A stretch of DNA of 64,000 nt, taken from Flavobacterium sp. AG291 (GTDB lineage: Bacteria > Bacteroidota > Bacteroidia > Flavobacteriales > Flavobacteriaceae). Shown in pieces: positions 35,532 through 44,778 of the stretch. The position numbers and the translations under genes are program-made. How positions within the stretch are numbered: position 1 is the stretch's first letter; each line of letters starts with the position of its first letter. Under the pieces are notes generated by a model, which was not told the DNA's origin, did no database searches, and worked only from the letters and a program-made list of their open reading frames with translations. The stretch is taken from contig NZ_QQAR01000001.1 in assembly GCF_003350375.1 (NCBI RefSeq), forward strand, positions 124,001 to 188,000. The letters run 5' to 3'.

Positions 35532-36890
35532 ATGAAATTACTTAGGGTCTTTTTAATAAGTATGCTTGGTTTTTCTGCCCTGGCACAGACTGCTCCAAAA
35601 TGTGAGGACAGTTTTAAGGTGTTTGAAGGGAAGTATTTAACCAAAGAGTATAATGATGCATATGATTTGCTTGCAGACTTAAGAAAAAGATGTCCTAAAG
35701 TAAGTGAGAATCTATACAATTATGCTGAGGTAATACTTAAGTATAAGATTGAGGTGGCAACTTTGCCGGAAGAGAAAAAACCTTTTGTTGCAGAGCTTGT
35801 TTCTGTCTATAATGAGCAGTCACTGAATTATCCTGCGAGCAAGGGTGCGGTTAATAAGATTCAACTGCAGTATGATTATAAATTAATTAATGACGCTGAA
35901 GCATATAAAGCGCTCGATGCTGCCTTTGCTAAAAACAGGAAATCGTTTATTGATTATAATGTTCTGCTAACATATTATAACCTGTTTTTTGAAGAGTATA
36001 AAGCGGGAAAGGGTATTACGGATGATCAGTACTTCGATAAGTATGGCGAGATAACTGCTCAGGTGCTTAGTGCTCAGGCTGAAATTGCCAGGGAAAAAGA
36101 AGCACTTTTAAAAAAGGCGGAAAATCAGTCAGTGACAGATATAGAAAGGCAATTTATTGCTGATGCTGATATCAATATTGATGGCCTTGAAAATGTGAAT
36201 GAAGTTATTTTTTCACAAAGTAGAGATTATGTAAGTTGTGATAAGCTGAATGCTTATTATGCTAAGAATTATGATGCTCATAAAGCGGATTATATTTGGG
36301 TGGAGGCAATGGTAAATGCACTTTATGCTAAAAAGTGTTTTAAATCAGAAGTGTTGCAAAAAGGTGCTTTGGCGCTGGATTCAATGAAACATTCAAAGGA
36401 GTCTGTCTATAAGTTGGGTATGCTTGCCTTGAAAAAGGGAGATGTGGATGCCGGCATTAAATATCTGGACCAGTCTGCAAATCTTGAAAAAGATTTTAGT
36501 CAAAAAGCTAAAATTTATTACGAGATAGTTAATGCATCTAAAAATAAAGATAAGGCGCTTGCAAAAAAATATATTTTTAAAACGATAGAGGTAGATCCAA
36601 ACAAAGTTGAGGTATATCTTGTCTTGTCGGAAATGTATGCTAACATGTCTTCGAAAAGTGAGTGTAAACTTACTGACTTTGAAAGAAAAGTGCTTAATTA
36701 TCTGGCAATCGATACTGCGAAAAAGGCTGCTTCTGTAGCGAAGTATAAAGTTGCTTCTGATGAGGCTGTTAAACGATATAGTAAAAATCTGCCAACTAAA
36801 GCAGAGGCTAAAGTTTTAGGTAAGAAAAAAGGGGATGTTATTACTTTTGGCTGTTGGGTCAACGAAAGTGTAACTCTTCCAAATTTATAA
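35532..36890 (+). CDS. Periplasmic TPR-type protein
   Basis: 452 residues. Signal peptide to residue 18 or 19 (LGFSALAQ). The rest is alpha-helical with several tetratricopeptide-like pairs, for example SKGAVNKIQLQYDYKLINDAEAY and KLGMLALKKGDVDAGIKYLDQSA (the latter near residues 296-318). Such proteins usually act as scaffolds. The C-terminus (VITFGCWVNESVTLPNL) recalls proteins of this operon in other flavobacteria. Function unknown; the position just before lptC hints at lipopolysaccharide or outer-membrane assembly, as inference. Confidence 0.75.
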   Translation: MKLLRVFLISMLGFSALAQTAPKCEDSFKVFEGKYLTKEYNDAYDLLADLRKRCPKVSENLYNYAEVILKYKIEVATLPEEKKPFVAELVSVYNEQSLNYPASKGAVNKIQLQYDYKLINDAEAYKALDAAFAKNRKSFIDYNVLLTYYNLFFEEYKAGKGITDDQYFDKYGEITAQVLSAQAEIAREKEALLKKAENQSVTDIERQFIADADINIDGLENVNEVIFSQSRDYVSCDKLNAYYAKNYDAHKADYIWVEAMVNALYAKKCFKSEVLQKGALALDSMKHSKESVYKLGMLALKKGDVDAGIKYLDQSANLEKDFSQKAKIYYEIVNASKNKDKALAKKYIFKTIEVDPNKVEVYLVLSEMYANMSSKSECKLTDFERKVLNYLAIDTAKKAASVAKYKVASDEAVKRYSKNLPTKAEAKVLGKKKGDVITFGCWVNESVTLPNL

Positions 36891-36893
36891 TTC

Positions 36894-37448
36894 ATGAAAT
36901 TGTATAAAGGTATAGCTGTTGTAACTGTGGCTTTTATTGCTTTGCTGTATTCCTGCGAAAGTAATTTTAAAGATGTTCAGCGTATAAACAGTGTTGCGTT
37001 TAGTCCTTCCGGAGAAACGGAAAATATTAATCTTAAATATACCGATTCAGGTAAGGTTAAGGCGGTGCTTGTAAGTCCGTTAATGTATGATTATTCTAAT
37101 CTTGAATACGGATTTAATGAGTTTCCTAAAGGTGTGCATGTAACTCTTTTTGATGATAGCGGTAAGAAAAGCTATATTGAGTCTGATTATGCTATTACAT
37201 ATGAAAAAACATATATCATCGATTTGCAGGGTAACGTAAAGATTACCACTGATGATGGTAACAGGCTTGAAACCGAACAGCTTTTCTATGACAGGAAAAA
37301 TGAATGGTTTTATACCGAGAAAAAGTTTAAATTTACAAATAAGGAGGGTAGTCTCCTTGAGGGTCCCGGGGTAGATTTCAGCAAAGACTTTAAAGTGGTT
37401 AATGCGCAACAAAACCGTGGGCATATAAATAATATCAGCGACAAATAA
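36894..37448 (+). CDS. lptC: LptC, LPS export periplasmic protein
   Basis: 184 residues. The N-terminus is a short lipoprotein-like or anchor segment (FIALLYSCESNF; Cys near 21). The body is the LptC jelly-roll: LKYTDSGKVKAVLVSPLMYDY, FDDSGKKSYIESDYAITYEKT, LQGNVKITTDDGNRLETEQLFYDRKNEWFYT (in pieces). LptC links the LptBFG ABC pump to the LptA bridge in lipopolysaccharide transport. No other lpt gene is in the window. Three bases separate it from the TPR gene and one base is shared with the next start (TAATG). Confidence 0.88.
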   Translation: MKLYKGIAVVTVAFIALLYSCESNFKDVQRINSVAFSPSGETENINLKYTDSGKVKAVLVSPLMYDYSNLEYGFNEFPKGVHVTLFDDSGKKSYIESDYAITYEKTYIIDLQGNVKITTDDGNRLETEQLFYDRKNEWFYTEKKFKFTNKEGSLLEGPGVDFSKDFKVVNAQQNRGHINNISDK

Positions 37449-37642
37449 TGAAGACTTATTTTAAAATTTTTCCATACGTATTCCTGATTCTTGGAGTACT
37501 TTTTCTTTATGATGCTGTAACGAGGCTGAGAAGTGGGGAGGATGCTGTTGTTAGTTTTCTTTTTGTTGGTGCGTTGATTTTTATGTTTTTCTTTCAGAGA
37601 TGGAAATACAGGAAATTTACAGATTCGCATAAAAACGAATAA
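37448..37642 (+). CDS. 64-residue inner-membrane protein of unknown function
   Basis: 64 residues, two hydrophobic helices (about 7-24 and 34-50) with a polar turn LRSGEDAVVS, and a basic tail. Start overlaps the lptC stop by one base, and the next gene follows after two bases, so it is expressed as part of the lptC operon. The tight coupling on both sides supports a real gene. No family is recognised. Confidence 0.75.
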   Translation: MKTYFKIFPYVFLILGVLFLYDAVTRLRSGEDAVVSFLFVGALIFMFFFQRWKYRKFTDSHKNE

Positions 37643-37644
37643 TT

Positions 37645-38907
37645 ATGGAGCTAACGATGATTATTATATGTTTGCTTCTTTCAGCATTCTTTTCGGGGAT
37701 GGAAATAGCATATATCTCATCGAATAAGGTTTATCTTGAAGTTGAAAAGAAACAATCTACGATTATTTCAAAAGTACTTGCGCGACTTATAGAAAAACCG
37801 GCTCAGTTTATTACTTCGATGCTTGTTGGGAATACCATTGTTTTAGTGTTGTATTCTTATTTTATGGGGAGTGTGGTTTTAAGGTGGTTTTCTGCCGGGT
37901 ACGTACTGCATCCTCTGTATAGCCTTTTTCTTCAGATATTTATATCTGCATTTTTACTGCTCATTGCGGCAGAATTTATTCCTAAGATTTTTTTTCAGGT
38001 TTATGCAAATCAGTTGATTAAGATTTTTGCATTACCGGCCTATGCTTTTTATTGCCTGTTTTATTGGGTGTCTCGTTTTGTTATTCAGATGACGGATTTT
38101 ATCCTGGTAAAAGTTTTTAGGACTCAGGGTGATCGTAAAAGGTCTTTTTTTAGCAGGGGTGAATTAGGTAATTATATTACCGAGCAGCTTATTGGTGCTG
38201 ATGAGCAGGAAGAGGTGGATTCTGAAATACAGATTTTTCAGAATGCACTTGAGTTTTCAGGATTAAAGGCACGCGATATCATGACGCCCCGTACTGAGAT
38301 TGCTGCTGTTGAGTTGAACGATTCGGTTTCTGAGCTGAAAGAACTTTTTATAGAAACGGATTATTCTAAGATGGTCGTTTATCAGGATACGCTTGATAAT
38401 ATTGTTGGTTATATACATTCTTTTGAACTGTTCAAAAAGCCTAAAACTGTTAAGGAGGTCACTATATCAATTGAATACGTGCCGGGAACAATTTATATCA
38501 AAGAGCTTTTGAATCTGCTTACAAGAAGGCGCAAAAGTATGGCTGTCATATTGGATGAATATGGCGGAACCGCAGGAATTGTTACTGTCGAGGATATAAT
38601 CGAGGAGCTTTTTGGGGAAATTGAAGACGAACACGATGATGAGGAAGAGCTTACTGAAGAGGTGATTTCGGAAGGAGTATATCTTTTGTCGGCAAGGCTT
38701 GATGTAGAGTATGTTAATGAGGAATATGGGCTTGAAATTCCTGAAAGCGACTCATATCTTACCCTTGGAGGCTTTATTGTGCATAATGTAAAGGAAATAC
38801 CACGAACAGGTGAAAAACTGGAGTTTCAAAGCTTCGAAATTTCGATAGAACAGGCATCTTCTAAAAAGATAGAGCTTATAAAAATCCAGCGATTACAGGG
38901 GAAATAA
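37645..38907 (+). CDS. CNNM/CorC (hemolysin-type) transporter protein
   Basis: 420 residues: N-terminal DUF21 domain with membrane helices to about residue 165, a tandem CBS pair (ARDIMTPRTEIAAVELNDSV and DEYGGTAGIVTVEDIIEEL) around 210-325 and a C-terminal transporter-associated domain (about 335-415). CNNM/CorC proteins take part in Mg2+ and Co2+ transport; a paralogue (GldE) of the same fold is linked to gliding, but that gene has other neighbours, so I do not assign GldE here. Co-transcribed behind lptC. Confidence 0.92.
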   Translation: MELTMIIICLLLSAFFSGMEIAYISSNKVYLEVEKKQSTIISKVLARLIEKPAQFITSMLVGNTIVLVLYSYFMGSVVLRWFSAGYVLHPLYSLFLQIFISAFLLLIAAEFIPKIFFQVYANQLIKIFALPAYAFYCLFYWVSRFVIQMTDFILVKVFRTQGDRKRSFFSRGELGNYITEQLIGADEQEEVDSEIQIFQNALEFSGLKARDIMTPRTEIAAVELNDSVSELKELFIETDYSKMVVYQDTLDNIVGYIHSFELFKKPKTVKEVTISIEYVPGTIYIKELLNLLTRRRKSMAVILDEYGGTAGIVTVEDIIEELFGEIEDEHDDEEELTEEVISEGVYLLSARLDVEYVNEEYGLEIPESDSYLTLGGFIVHNVKEIPRTGEKLEFQSFEISIEQASSKKIELIKIQRLQGK

Positions 38908-39009
38908 AAAAAAATGCAACTTCATGCGAAAATATATCGTCACTACTTTTATTATTAAACAGATAATTGTATTTTCGCCCACTGATATAAAATTTTAACA
39001 AACAAAAAA

Positions 39010-41115
39010 ATGGCGGTTTTATCAAAAATTAGGCAGCGTTCATTAATTCTGATACTGGTTATAGGCTTTTGCTTACTGGCTTTTATAATAGGTGATATTA
39101 TAAATAGCGGTGGTTTTGGCGTTACCAGAAATGTAGGAAGTGTTAATGGTAAAGATATTCCTGTTCAGGATTTTCTGCAAAAAGTAAATGATGTTCAGGC
39201 AAGACAGCAGGGTATAAGCCCTACTCAGGCAGCAAACGCTGTTTGGAGCCAGGAAGTTGATAACATTCTTTTTGAAGAAAGATTTGAAAAAGCCGGTCTT
39301 AGAGTAGGTAAAGATCATATCTTTAATGTATATGCTCAGGATCCTCAGGTTGCTCAAAATCCGCAATTCCAAAATGCATTAGGGAAATTTGATAAGGCTA
39401 AATTCAACGAATTCCTTGTTAATATGAAAACTACAAACCCTGCTCAATGGCAAATGATTGAGAAGAATAAAGGTCTTGTAGAAAATGCAGCAAAAAAACA
39501 ACTTTACCTTACTATGGTAAAAGCAGCTTTCTTTGCTACAGATGTTGATGGTAAAGCTAAATATGCAGCGGAAACTGATAAAGCTTCATTTGATTATGTG
39601 TTTGTTCCTTATAGCAGCATCAATGATGATCAGGTTAAAGTTTCTGATGAGGAGCTTGTAGCTTATATGAAGAAAAACGAAAAGAAATACAAATCAGAGG
39701 CTTCTCGTGACCTTGAGTTTGTATTGATTGAAAATAAGCCTTCTCAGGAAGATGAAGCTGAGATGAAAAAGGAGATCAACTCTTTACTTCTGCCTAAAGT
39801 AGAGTATAACGAAACTACTAAAGCTAATGATACTGTGCCTGGATTTGCAAGTGTTGCAAACAATGAAGAGTTTGTAAACAAATATTCAGACATAAAGTAT
39901 GATACTACTTATGTAACTAAAAAACAACTTCCGGTTGAGTTTGCTGAGCAAATTTATAACTTAGGAAAAGGTCATGTGTTTGGTCCTTACATCGACAACG
40001 GTTACTACAAGCTGACTAAGATGATCAACAAAAAAGGAAATGCTTCTGCTAAAGCTAGCCACATTCTTGTAGCTTTCAAAGGTGGTGCTGCTCCGGATCC
40101 GTCAATAACAAGAACTAAAGAAGAAGCTAAAGCTAAAGCTGATGACCTTTTAAAACAGGTTAACGCTAACCCTGGAAACTTTGCTATGCTTGCTATGACT
40201 AATACTGATGATCCTGGTTCTAAACAAACAGGTGGTGAGTATGATAATATTATGCCAAACCAAATGGTTAAGCCATTCAATGATTTCGTATTCAATAATC
40301 CTGTTGGAACTACTGGTGTTGTTGAGACAGATTTTGGTTACCACGTAATCAAAGTAACCGGTAAAAACGAAGCAGTTCAGCTTGCTACTGTTGCTCAGAA
40401 AATTGAGCCTTCTGAAGCTACAACTGATGCTATCTTTACTAAAGCTTCAAAAATGGAAATGGAAGCTGAAGAGAAACCATTTGCTGATCTTGCAAAAAGC
40501 TTAAGCCTTACAGTAACTCCGGCTAATAAAGTTATGGCTAACGACGAGAACATTCAGGGAATCGGGAGCCAGAGAGGTATTGTTAAATGGGCTTATTCTA
40601 ATGATACTAAAGTGGGTGATGTTAAGAAGTTTGATATCCCTCAGGGACACGTAATCGTTAGACTAAAAACTATCAATGAAAAAGGTGTGCTTCCTATCGA
40701 AGAAGCTAAAATATCAGTTCTTCCAATCGTTCGTAATGAGAAGAAAGCTGAATTGATCAGAAAGAAAATGGAAGGTACAAGTGTTGAAGCTGTAGCTCAA
40801 AAAACAGGTTCTACAGTTGCGAGTGCTGTTGATGTAACTCTTGCTAATCCTACAATTGCTAATGTAGGTTCAGAACCAAAAGTTGTTGGTAAAGCATTTG
40901 GTCTTTCAGCAGGTAAAACATCGGGACTTATTAATGGTCAGCTTGGAGTGTTCATGGTAAGAACAAAAACAATTGCAAAAGCTCCGGCCCTTCCTAATTA
41001 TACTGCTTTCACTTCAAGGCTTAATGGTGAAGCAAGACAACAAGTTCAGGGAAGACTATCTAATGCACTTAAAGATAACGCTGATATCGAAGATAACAGA
41101 TCGGAATTTAACTAG
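39010..41115 (+). CDS. PpiD/SurA-type periplasmic peptidyl-prolyl isomerase
   Basis: 701 residues. A membrane anchor near 12-32 (LILILVIGFCLLAFIIGDII) precedes the SurA_N region and a parvulin domain at about 345-455, marked by KASHILVAFKGG and GGEYDNIMPN and FGYHVIKVTGK. Function: folding helper for exported proteins at the outer face of the inner membrane. The length and layout match PpiD of Bacteroidota. A near-consensus -7 element TATTTTCG (38970-38977) precedes it by 32 bases; a strong terminator ends the operon. Confidence 0.93.
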   Translation: MAVLSKIRQRSLILILVIGFCLLAFIIGDIINSGGFGVTRNVGSVNGKDIPVQDFLQKVNDVQARQQGISPTQAANAVWSQEVDNILFEERFEKAGLRVGKDHIFNVYAQDPQVAQNPQFQNALGKFDKAKFNEFLVNMKTTNPAQWQMIEKNKGLVENAAKKQLYLTMVKAAFFATDVDGKAKYAAETDKASFDYVFVPYSSINDDQVKVSDEELVAYMKKNEKKYKSEASRDLEFVLIENKPSQEDEAEMKKEINSLLLPKVEYNETTKANDTVPGFASVANNEEFVNKYSDIKYDTTYVTKKQLPVEFAEQIYNLGKGHVFGPYIDNGYYKLTKMINKKGNASAKASHILVAFKGGAAPDPSITRTKEEAKAKADDLLKQVNANPGNFAMLAMTNTDDPGSKQTGGEYDNIMPNQMVKPFNDFVFNNPVGTTGVVETDFGYHVIKVTGKNEAVQLATVAQKIEPSEATTDAIFTKASKMEMEAEEKPFADLAKSLSLTVTPANKVMANDENIQGIGSQRGIVKWAYSNDTKVGDVKKFDIPQGHVIVRLKTINEKGVLPIEEAKISVLPIVRNEKKAELIRKKMEGTSVEAVAQKTGSTVASAVDVTLANPTIANVGSEPKVVGKAFGLSAGKTSGLINGQLGVFMVRTKTIAKAPALPNYTAFTSRLNGEARQQVQGRLSNALKDNADIEDNRSEFN

Positions 41116-41135
41116 TCCATCGTTATTTGTCATAT

Positions 41136-41167
41136 AAAAAAAACCGGCTCTAAGCCGGTTTTTTTTA
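41136..41167 (+). terminator. Intrinsic terminator after PpiD gene
   Basis: Stem AACCGGCT/AGCCGGTT, CTA loop, with A-run before and eight T after. It stands 21 bases after the stop. Confidence 0.92.
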
Positions 41168-41258
41168 TATGTTATAATTTTAAGTGTTATATAATATTTT
41201 GCGAGGTTAATTTTTTGTTATTTTTCTTTTTAAGAGTTTTTTTTTAGATCAGTGGGGT

Positions 41259-41266
41259 TAACTTTG
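41259..41266 (+). promoter_or_regulatory. Promoter -7 element for the glycosyltransferase gene
   Basis: TAACTTTG matches TAnnTTTG, 44 bases before the ATG. Confidence 0.6.
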
Positions 41267-41310
41267 CTTAATATGATAATCTCATAATTTAATTATTAAA
41301 AGCACCGGAC

Positions 41311-42369
41311 ATGCTAAAACGTATTAATAAGGTAAGGAAAATTATTATGATAGGGCTTACTAAAAATGTTGGTAAATCCAGTATTAATACGAAATCAGGT
41401 GAGAAGATAAAACGAATACTTATAAGCAGGCCTAATCACAGATTAGGGAATTTGTTGCTTATAACTCCACTTTTACAGGAAATTCATAATGCCGTCCCGG
41501 GATGTAAAGTCGATCTTTTTGTGAAGGGGGGGCTTGCTCCAATTCTTTTTGAAAATTATGAAAATGTATGCAGGATAATCAAGCTGCCTAAAAAGCCTTT
41601 TAAAGAGCTTTTTAAATATATGAATGTATGGGTGAAATTGAGGAAGCATCGTTATGATATGGTGATAAACCTTGATAAGGATTCATCTTCAGGGAGATTG
41701 TCTACACAGTTTGCAAGCGCGTCTAATAAAGTGTTTGGTGAGAACATAGAAGAGCTTCAGATGCAATTCAGGGATTATGTTCATATGGGTAAAAGGCCTG
41801 TGTATTTATTTCGTTATTACATGCAGATGTTGGGTTGTGACAGAATGCAGCAACCCATTCCTAATCTTGATATAAAACTAACGGCTGAAGAACTTTTTGA
41901 GGGTAAAAAAACACTTGAAAAGATTGTATCACCCGAGAAAAAAACTATTTCAATCTTTACTTACGCAACCGGTAGTAAATGTTACGACGAGACCTGGTGG
42001 GATACATACTACAATAAGTTACTTAAAGCATTTCCTGAGTACAATATTGTCGAAGTGTTGCCGGTGGAAAATATTTCTAAAATAGGATTTAAAGCGCCTT
42101 CTTTCTACAGCAAAGATGTAAGGGAGATTGCAGCTGTAATAGCCAACACTGCTATATTTATTGGTGCTGATAGTGGTATTATGCATCTTGCAGCTTCTTC
42201 GCAGGCGCCTGTAGTAGGATTGTTTTCAGTAACCAAACCTGAAAAATATGAACCTTATGGAAACGGTAGTATAGCTATTGATACCAATAAGGTGGATTTC
42301 GATGAGAATATTGCTAAGGTTAAAAAGATACTTAGTGGTCAGCAATCTGAATCATTGCAATACGCTTAA
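41311..42369 (+). CDS. Glycosyltransferase family 9 (heptosyltransferase-like)
   Basis: 352 residues. GT-B fold protein of family 9, the group with ADP-heptose:LPS heptosyltransferases. Signs: KRILISRPNHRLGNLLLITPLLQEIHNAVPG split by polar residues near 33-60, and the C-terminal FIGADSGIMHLAASSQAPVVGLFS (in parts) that binds the nucleotide. It is a single gene with its own promoter, not part of a visible LPS gene cluster. The donor and acceptor sugars cannot be told. The stop codon overlaps the convergent GHMP kinase stop by four bases. Confidence 0.9.
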   Translation: MLKRINKVRKIIMIGLTKNVGKSSINTKSGEKIKRILISRPNHRLGNLLLITPLLQEIHNAVPGCKVDLFVKGGLAPILFENYENVCRIIKLPKKPFKELFKYMNVWVKLRKHRYDMVINLDKDSSSGRLSTQFASASNKVFGENIEELQMQFRDYVHMGKRPVYLFRYYMQMLGCDRMQQPIPNLDIKLTAEELFEGKKTLEKIVSPEKKTISIFTYATGSKCYDETWWDTYYNKLLKAFPEYNIVEVLPVENISKIGFKAPSFYSKDVREIAAVIANTAIFIGADSGIMHLAASSQAPVVGLFSVTKPEKYEPYGNGSIAIDTNKVDFDENIAKVKKILSGQQSESLQYA

Positions 42370-43283
42370 TCTTTGTTTATAATCATGTCTTTATAAGGGA
42401 TTACAGTTTCAAATCCCTTTGATTTAAAATAGGTTTCCGGATTTTCATTGGCTGCGGCCAATATAAAATCACCACCCCATGCGCCAAGACTTTTTAACGT
42501 TCCATTAAAATCAGGGAACCGATCCTCTTTTACGGTTTTAAGTTCTAAAACGTTACTAAGTAACTTAGAGTGCATGTCAAGCAATTCGCAAAAGCGATTA
42601 AAATCTTCTGTTTTGTACGCTTCTTCGATAATGGTGTTCACCTCATTGATTAGTGCCGGGATTTCAACTGTCTTTTCTTTATAACGTATAACTGAAGAGC
42701 GAGTGTTTTCCTTTTTATTAAGGTACACAAAATATAATTTGTCTAAAAAAGCAGGATTGAAACTGATGGTCCTAACCATTGGATTTCCTTCTGTTATCTG
42801 ATAGATGATAGGAGTGTTATGCTGTGCGCAGGCGATGTCGTAACCGCTCCCTCCAAAACTATGCTTTAAAAGTTCGAATGCATCAATCTCAAACCATTGG
42901 GCTATATTATTGATGAGTGTCGAAGAACTGCCAAGTCCCCAGTTTCTTGGAAATGTCAGACGCGATGTTGTTTTGTAGCCCGACCCTAAAGTTAAAACTG
43001 CGGGGTTTGCTTTATGGGCATGGTGCAGTATGTCAATGAGTGTGTCGGTTAAGGTACTACCGGTTCTTCTGTTTTCGTGAATGGTCTGATAGCTTAATGA
43101 TACTTTAAACCATGACTTTCCATTGGCGTCGAAACTTTCCCATTTCAATATATTGGCATCATAGTCTTCAATGTCCAGATACTGTCCGTAAACTGTTGGT
43201 ACGGCAAAAGCTTCAGAGCCATCAATGACAGTGTATTCCCCTATAAGGAACAGTTTTCCGTTACTGTAAAAAGTCTTCTTCAA
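42366..43283 (-). CDS. GHMP kinase of the GYDIA family (mevalonate pathway)
   Basis: 305 residues. The GHMP ATP-binding motif is NWGLGSSSTLINN near residue 115-127, and GYDIACAQHN near 145 gives the family its GYDIA name; FYSNGKLFLIGEYTV at the start is also family-typical. Such proteins are thought to be mevalonate or phosphomevalonate kinases, supported by linkage to HMG-CoA reductase; the substrate is not shown. The start is TTG at 43283, 23 bases inside the HMG-CoA reductase gene, with no early ATG as an alternative, so translation is coupled. Confidence 0.88.
   Translation of the reverse strand: MKKTFYSNGKLFLIGEYTVIDGSEAFAVPTVYGQYLDIEDYDANILKWESFDANGKSWFKVSLSYQTIHENRRTGSTLTDTLIDILHHAHKANPAVLTLGSGYKTTSRLTFPRNWGLGSSSTLINNIAQWFEIDAFELLKHSFGGSGYDIACAQHNTPIIYQITEGNPMVRTISFNPAFLDKLYFVYLNKKENTRSSVIRYKEKTVEIPALINEVNTIIEEAYKTEDFNRFCELLDMHSKLLSNVLELKTVKEDRFPDFNGTLKSLGAWGGDFILAAANENPETYFKSKGFETVIPYKDMIINKD
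42395..42425 (+). terminator. Weak plus-strand terminator-like hairpin in the GHMP kinase 3' end
   Basis: AAGGGATT, 9-base loop, AATCCCTT, then TGATTT. It is 26 bases after the glycosyltransferase stop and inside the last codons of the opposing gene; the T-run is broken. Confidence 0.4.
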
Positions 43284-44613
43284 TTCGATCAGGATTTGTT
43301 GCGCGTAATTCGGTTATGTAATCGGCTACAGCAGAATGGCTTACTGTGTTTTTTTCAAAATGTTTTACAGCCTTCTTTTTTTCATGGTCATTGGCGCCAA
43401 GCTGATTCAGTATGTTCATCAGGTGCATTTTCATGTGTCCCTGCTGTATTCCGGTGGTGGTGAGTGAACGTAATGCTGCAAAGTTTTGTGCCAAACCGGC
43501 AACAGCAACGATTTGCATAAGTTCGGCTGCCGAAGGCTTGCCGAGAAGTTCGTGGCAGAATTTTACAAGCGGATGTAAAGTGGTAAGTCCACCAACGGTA
43601 CCTAATGCCAATGGGATCTCAAGCCAGAACGTAAATATTCCGTTTTCAATTTTTGCATGAGAAAGGCTGCTGTATTGTCCGTTTTTAGAGGCATAGGCGT
43701 GTACTCCCGCTTCTACGGCTCTGAAGTCGTTTCCTGTCGCTACAATTACGGCATCAATGCCGTTCATAATGCCTTTATTATGGGTAACCGCACGGAAAGG
43801 TTCAATTTCTGCAATCTTAACGGCCGTAAGGAACTTTTCTGCAAATTCTTTTGAGCTAACGCTGGCGTCTTCATGCAGTTCTTCTATAGGGCATGAAACT
43901 TCAGCTCTGACAATACAATCAGGAACATAATTGGAGAGTATGCTCATAATTACCTGTATGTGTTTTTCCTCTTCGGAAAATGCTTCATAATTAAATGCTT
44001 CTTCTTTTACTATTTTAGAGAAACGTTCCAGGCATGAATTGATGAAGTTAGCTCCCATGCTGTCTTTGGTTTCAAAAGTCGCATGAAGCTGATAATAATT
44101 GGCAAGTTCACTGGTTTTATCTCTTAATTCGATATCGAGAATACCGCCGCCACGAGCCTGCATATTTTTAGTAAGGTCTTGTGAGCCTTCAAAGAATTTA
44201 GGTTTTATGTCATTGAAAAAAGCTGAAAGCTTTTCAAAACTTCCGTTGAAAAGAAAGTGTACCTGACCGATTTTTTCGGTGTTGAGTACAGTAGCTTTAA
44301 ATCCGCCGCGTTTTGCCCAGAATTTAGCAGCTTTAGAAGCGGCAGCAACAACCGAACTTTCTTCAACTGCCATCGGGATTGTGTAATTTTTGCCGTTAAT
44401 GACAAAATTTGGTGCAATTCCGAGAGGCAGGTAAAAATTGGTTATGGTGTTTTCAATAAACTCATCGTGTAATTTCTGGAGTGATTCGTTTGAGTTCCAG
44501 TAATTTTTTAGCAGTGAAATGGCTTCTTCCGGTTTAGAAAAATATTCTTCAGCGATCCATTCAATTTTTTTTTCTTTGGTCATTTTTGAGAAACCTGCAA
44601 TTGCTTTGCTCAT
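43261..44613 (-). CDS. Hydroxymethylglutaryl-CoA reductase (class II type)
   Basis: 450 residues. It reduces HMG-CoA to mevalonate, the committed step to isoprenoids in bacteria that use the mevalonate route. Signatures: MAVEESSVVAAASKAAKFW (catalytic Glu region, near residue 85), THNKGIMNGIDAVIVATGND near 275 and GIQQGHMKMHLMNIL near 388. The family order and length fit class II reductases. It is first of a two-gene unit with the GHMP kinase, behind a -7 promoter element. Confidence 0.94.
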   Translation of the reverse strand: MSKAIAGFSKMTKEKKIEWIAEEYFSKPEEAISLLKNYWNSNESLQKLHDEFIENTITNFYLPLGIAPNFVINGKNYTIPMAVEESSVVAAASKAAKFWAKRGGFKATVLNTEKIGQVHFLFNGSFEKLSAFFNDIKPKFFEGSQDLTKNMQARGGGILDIELRDKTSELANYYQLHATFETKDSMGANFINSCLERFSKIVKEEAFNYEAFSEEEKHIQVIMSILSNYVPDCIVRAEVSCPIEELHEDASVSSKEFAEKFLTAVKIAEIEPFRAVTHNKGIMNGIDAVIVATGNDFRAVEAGVHAYASKNGQYSSLSHAKIENGIFTFWLEIPLALGTVGGLTTLHPLVKFCHELLGKPSAAELMQIVAVAGLAQNFAALRSLTTTGIQQGHMKMHLMNILNQLGANDHEKKKAVKHFEKNTVSHSAVADYITELRATNPDRIEEDFLQ

Positions 44614-44642
44614 TTTCAGTTGCTTATAATAATAGTGTAGTG

Positions 44643-44650
44643 CAAAGATA
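44643..44650 (-). promoter_or_regulatory. Promoter -7 element for the HMG-CoA reductase gene
   Basis: TATCTTTG on the minus strand, 29 bases before the ATG at 44613. Confidence 0.6.
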
Positions 44651-44778
44651 CACTTTACTAAACGGATTTGCTAAAATTATTCTTTTAACAAAAATGCAAT
44701 AAAAATGCATTTAACAAAAAAAAGGACTCATTATTCATAAAAAATTACTAAAATTGGAAGTTTTTTACCGTACGCGAA

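Noticed and set aside
37645-38907. Naming the CNNM/CorC protein GldE
   Set aside because: Same fold, but the neighbours are lptC and a PpiD gene and no gld gene is adjacent.
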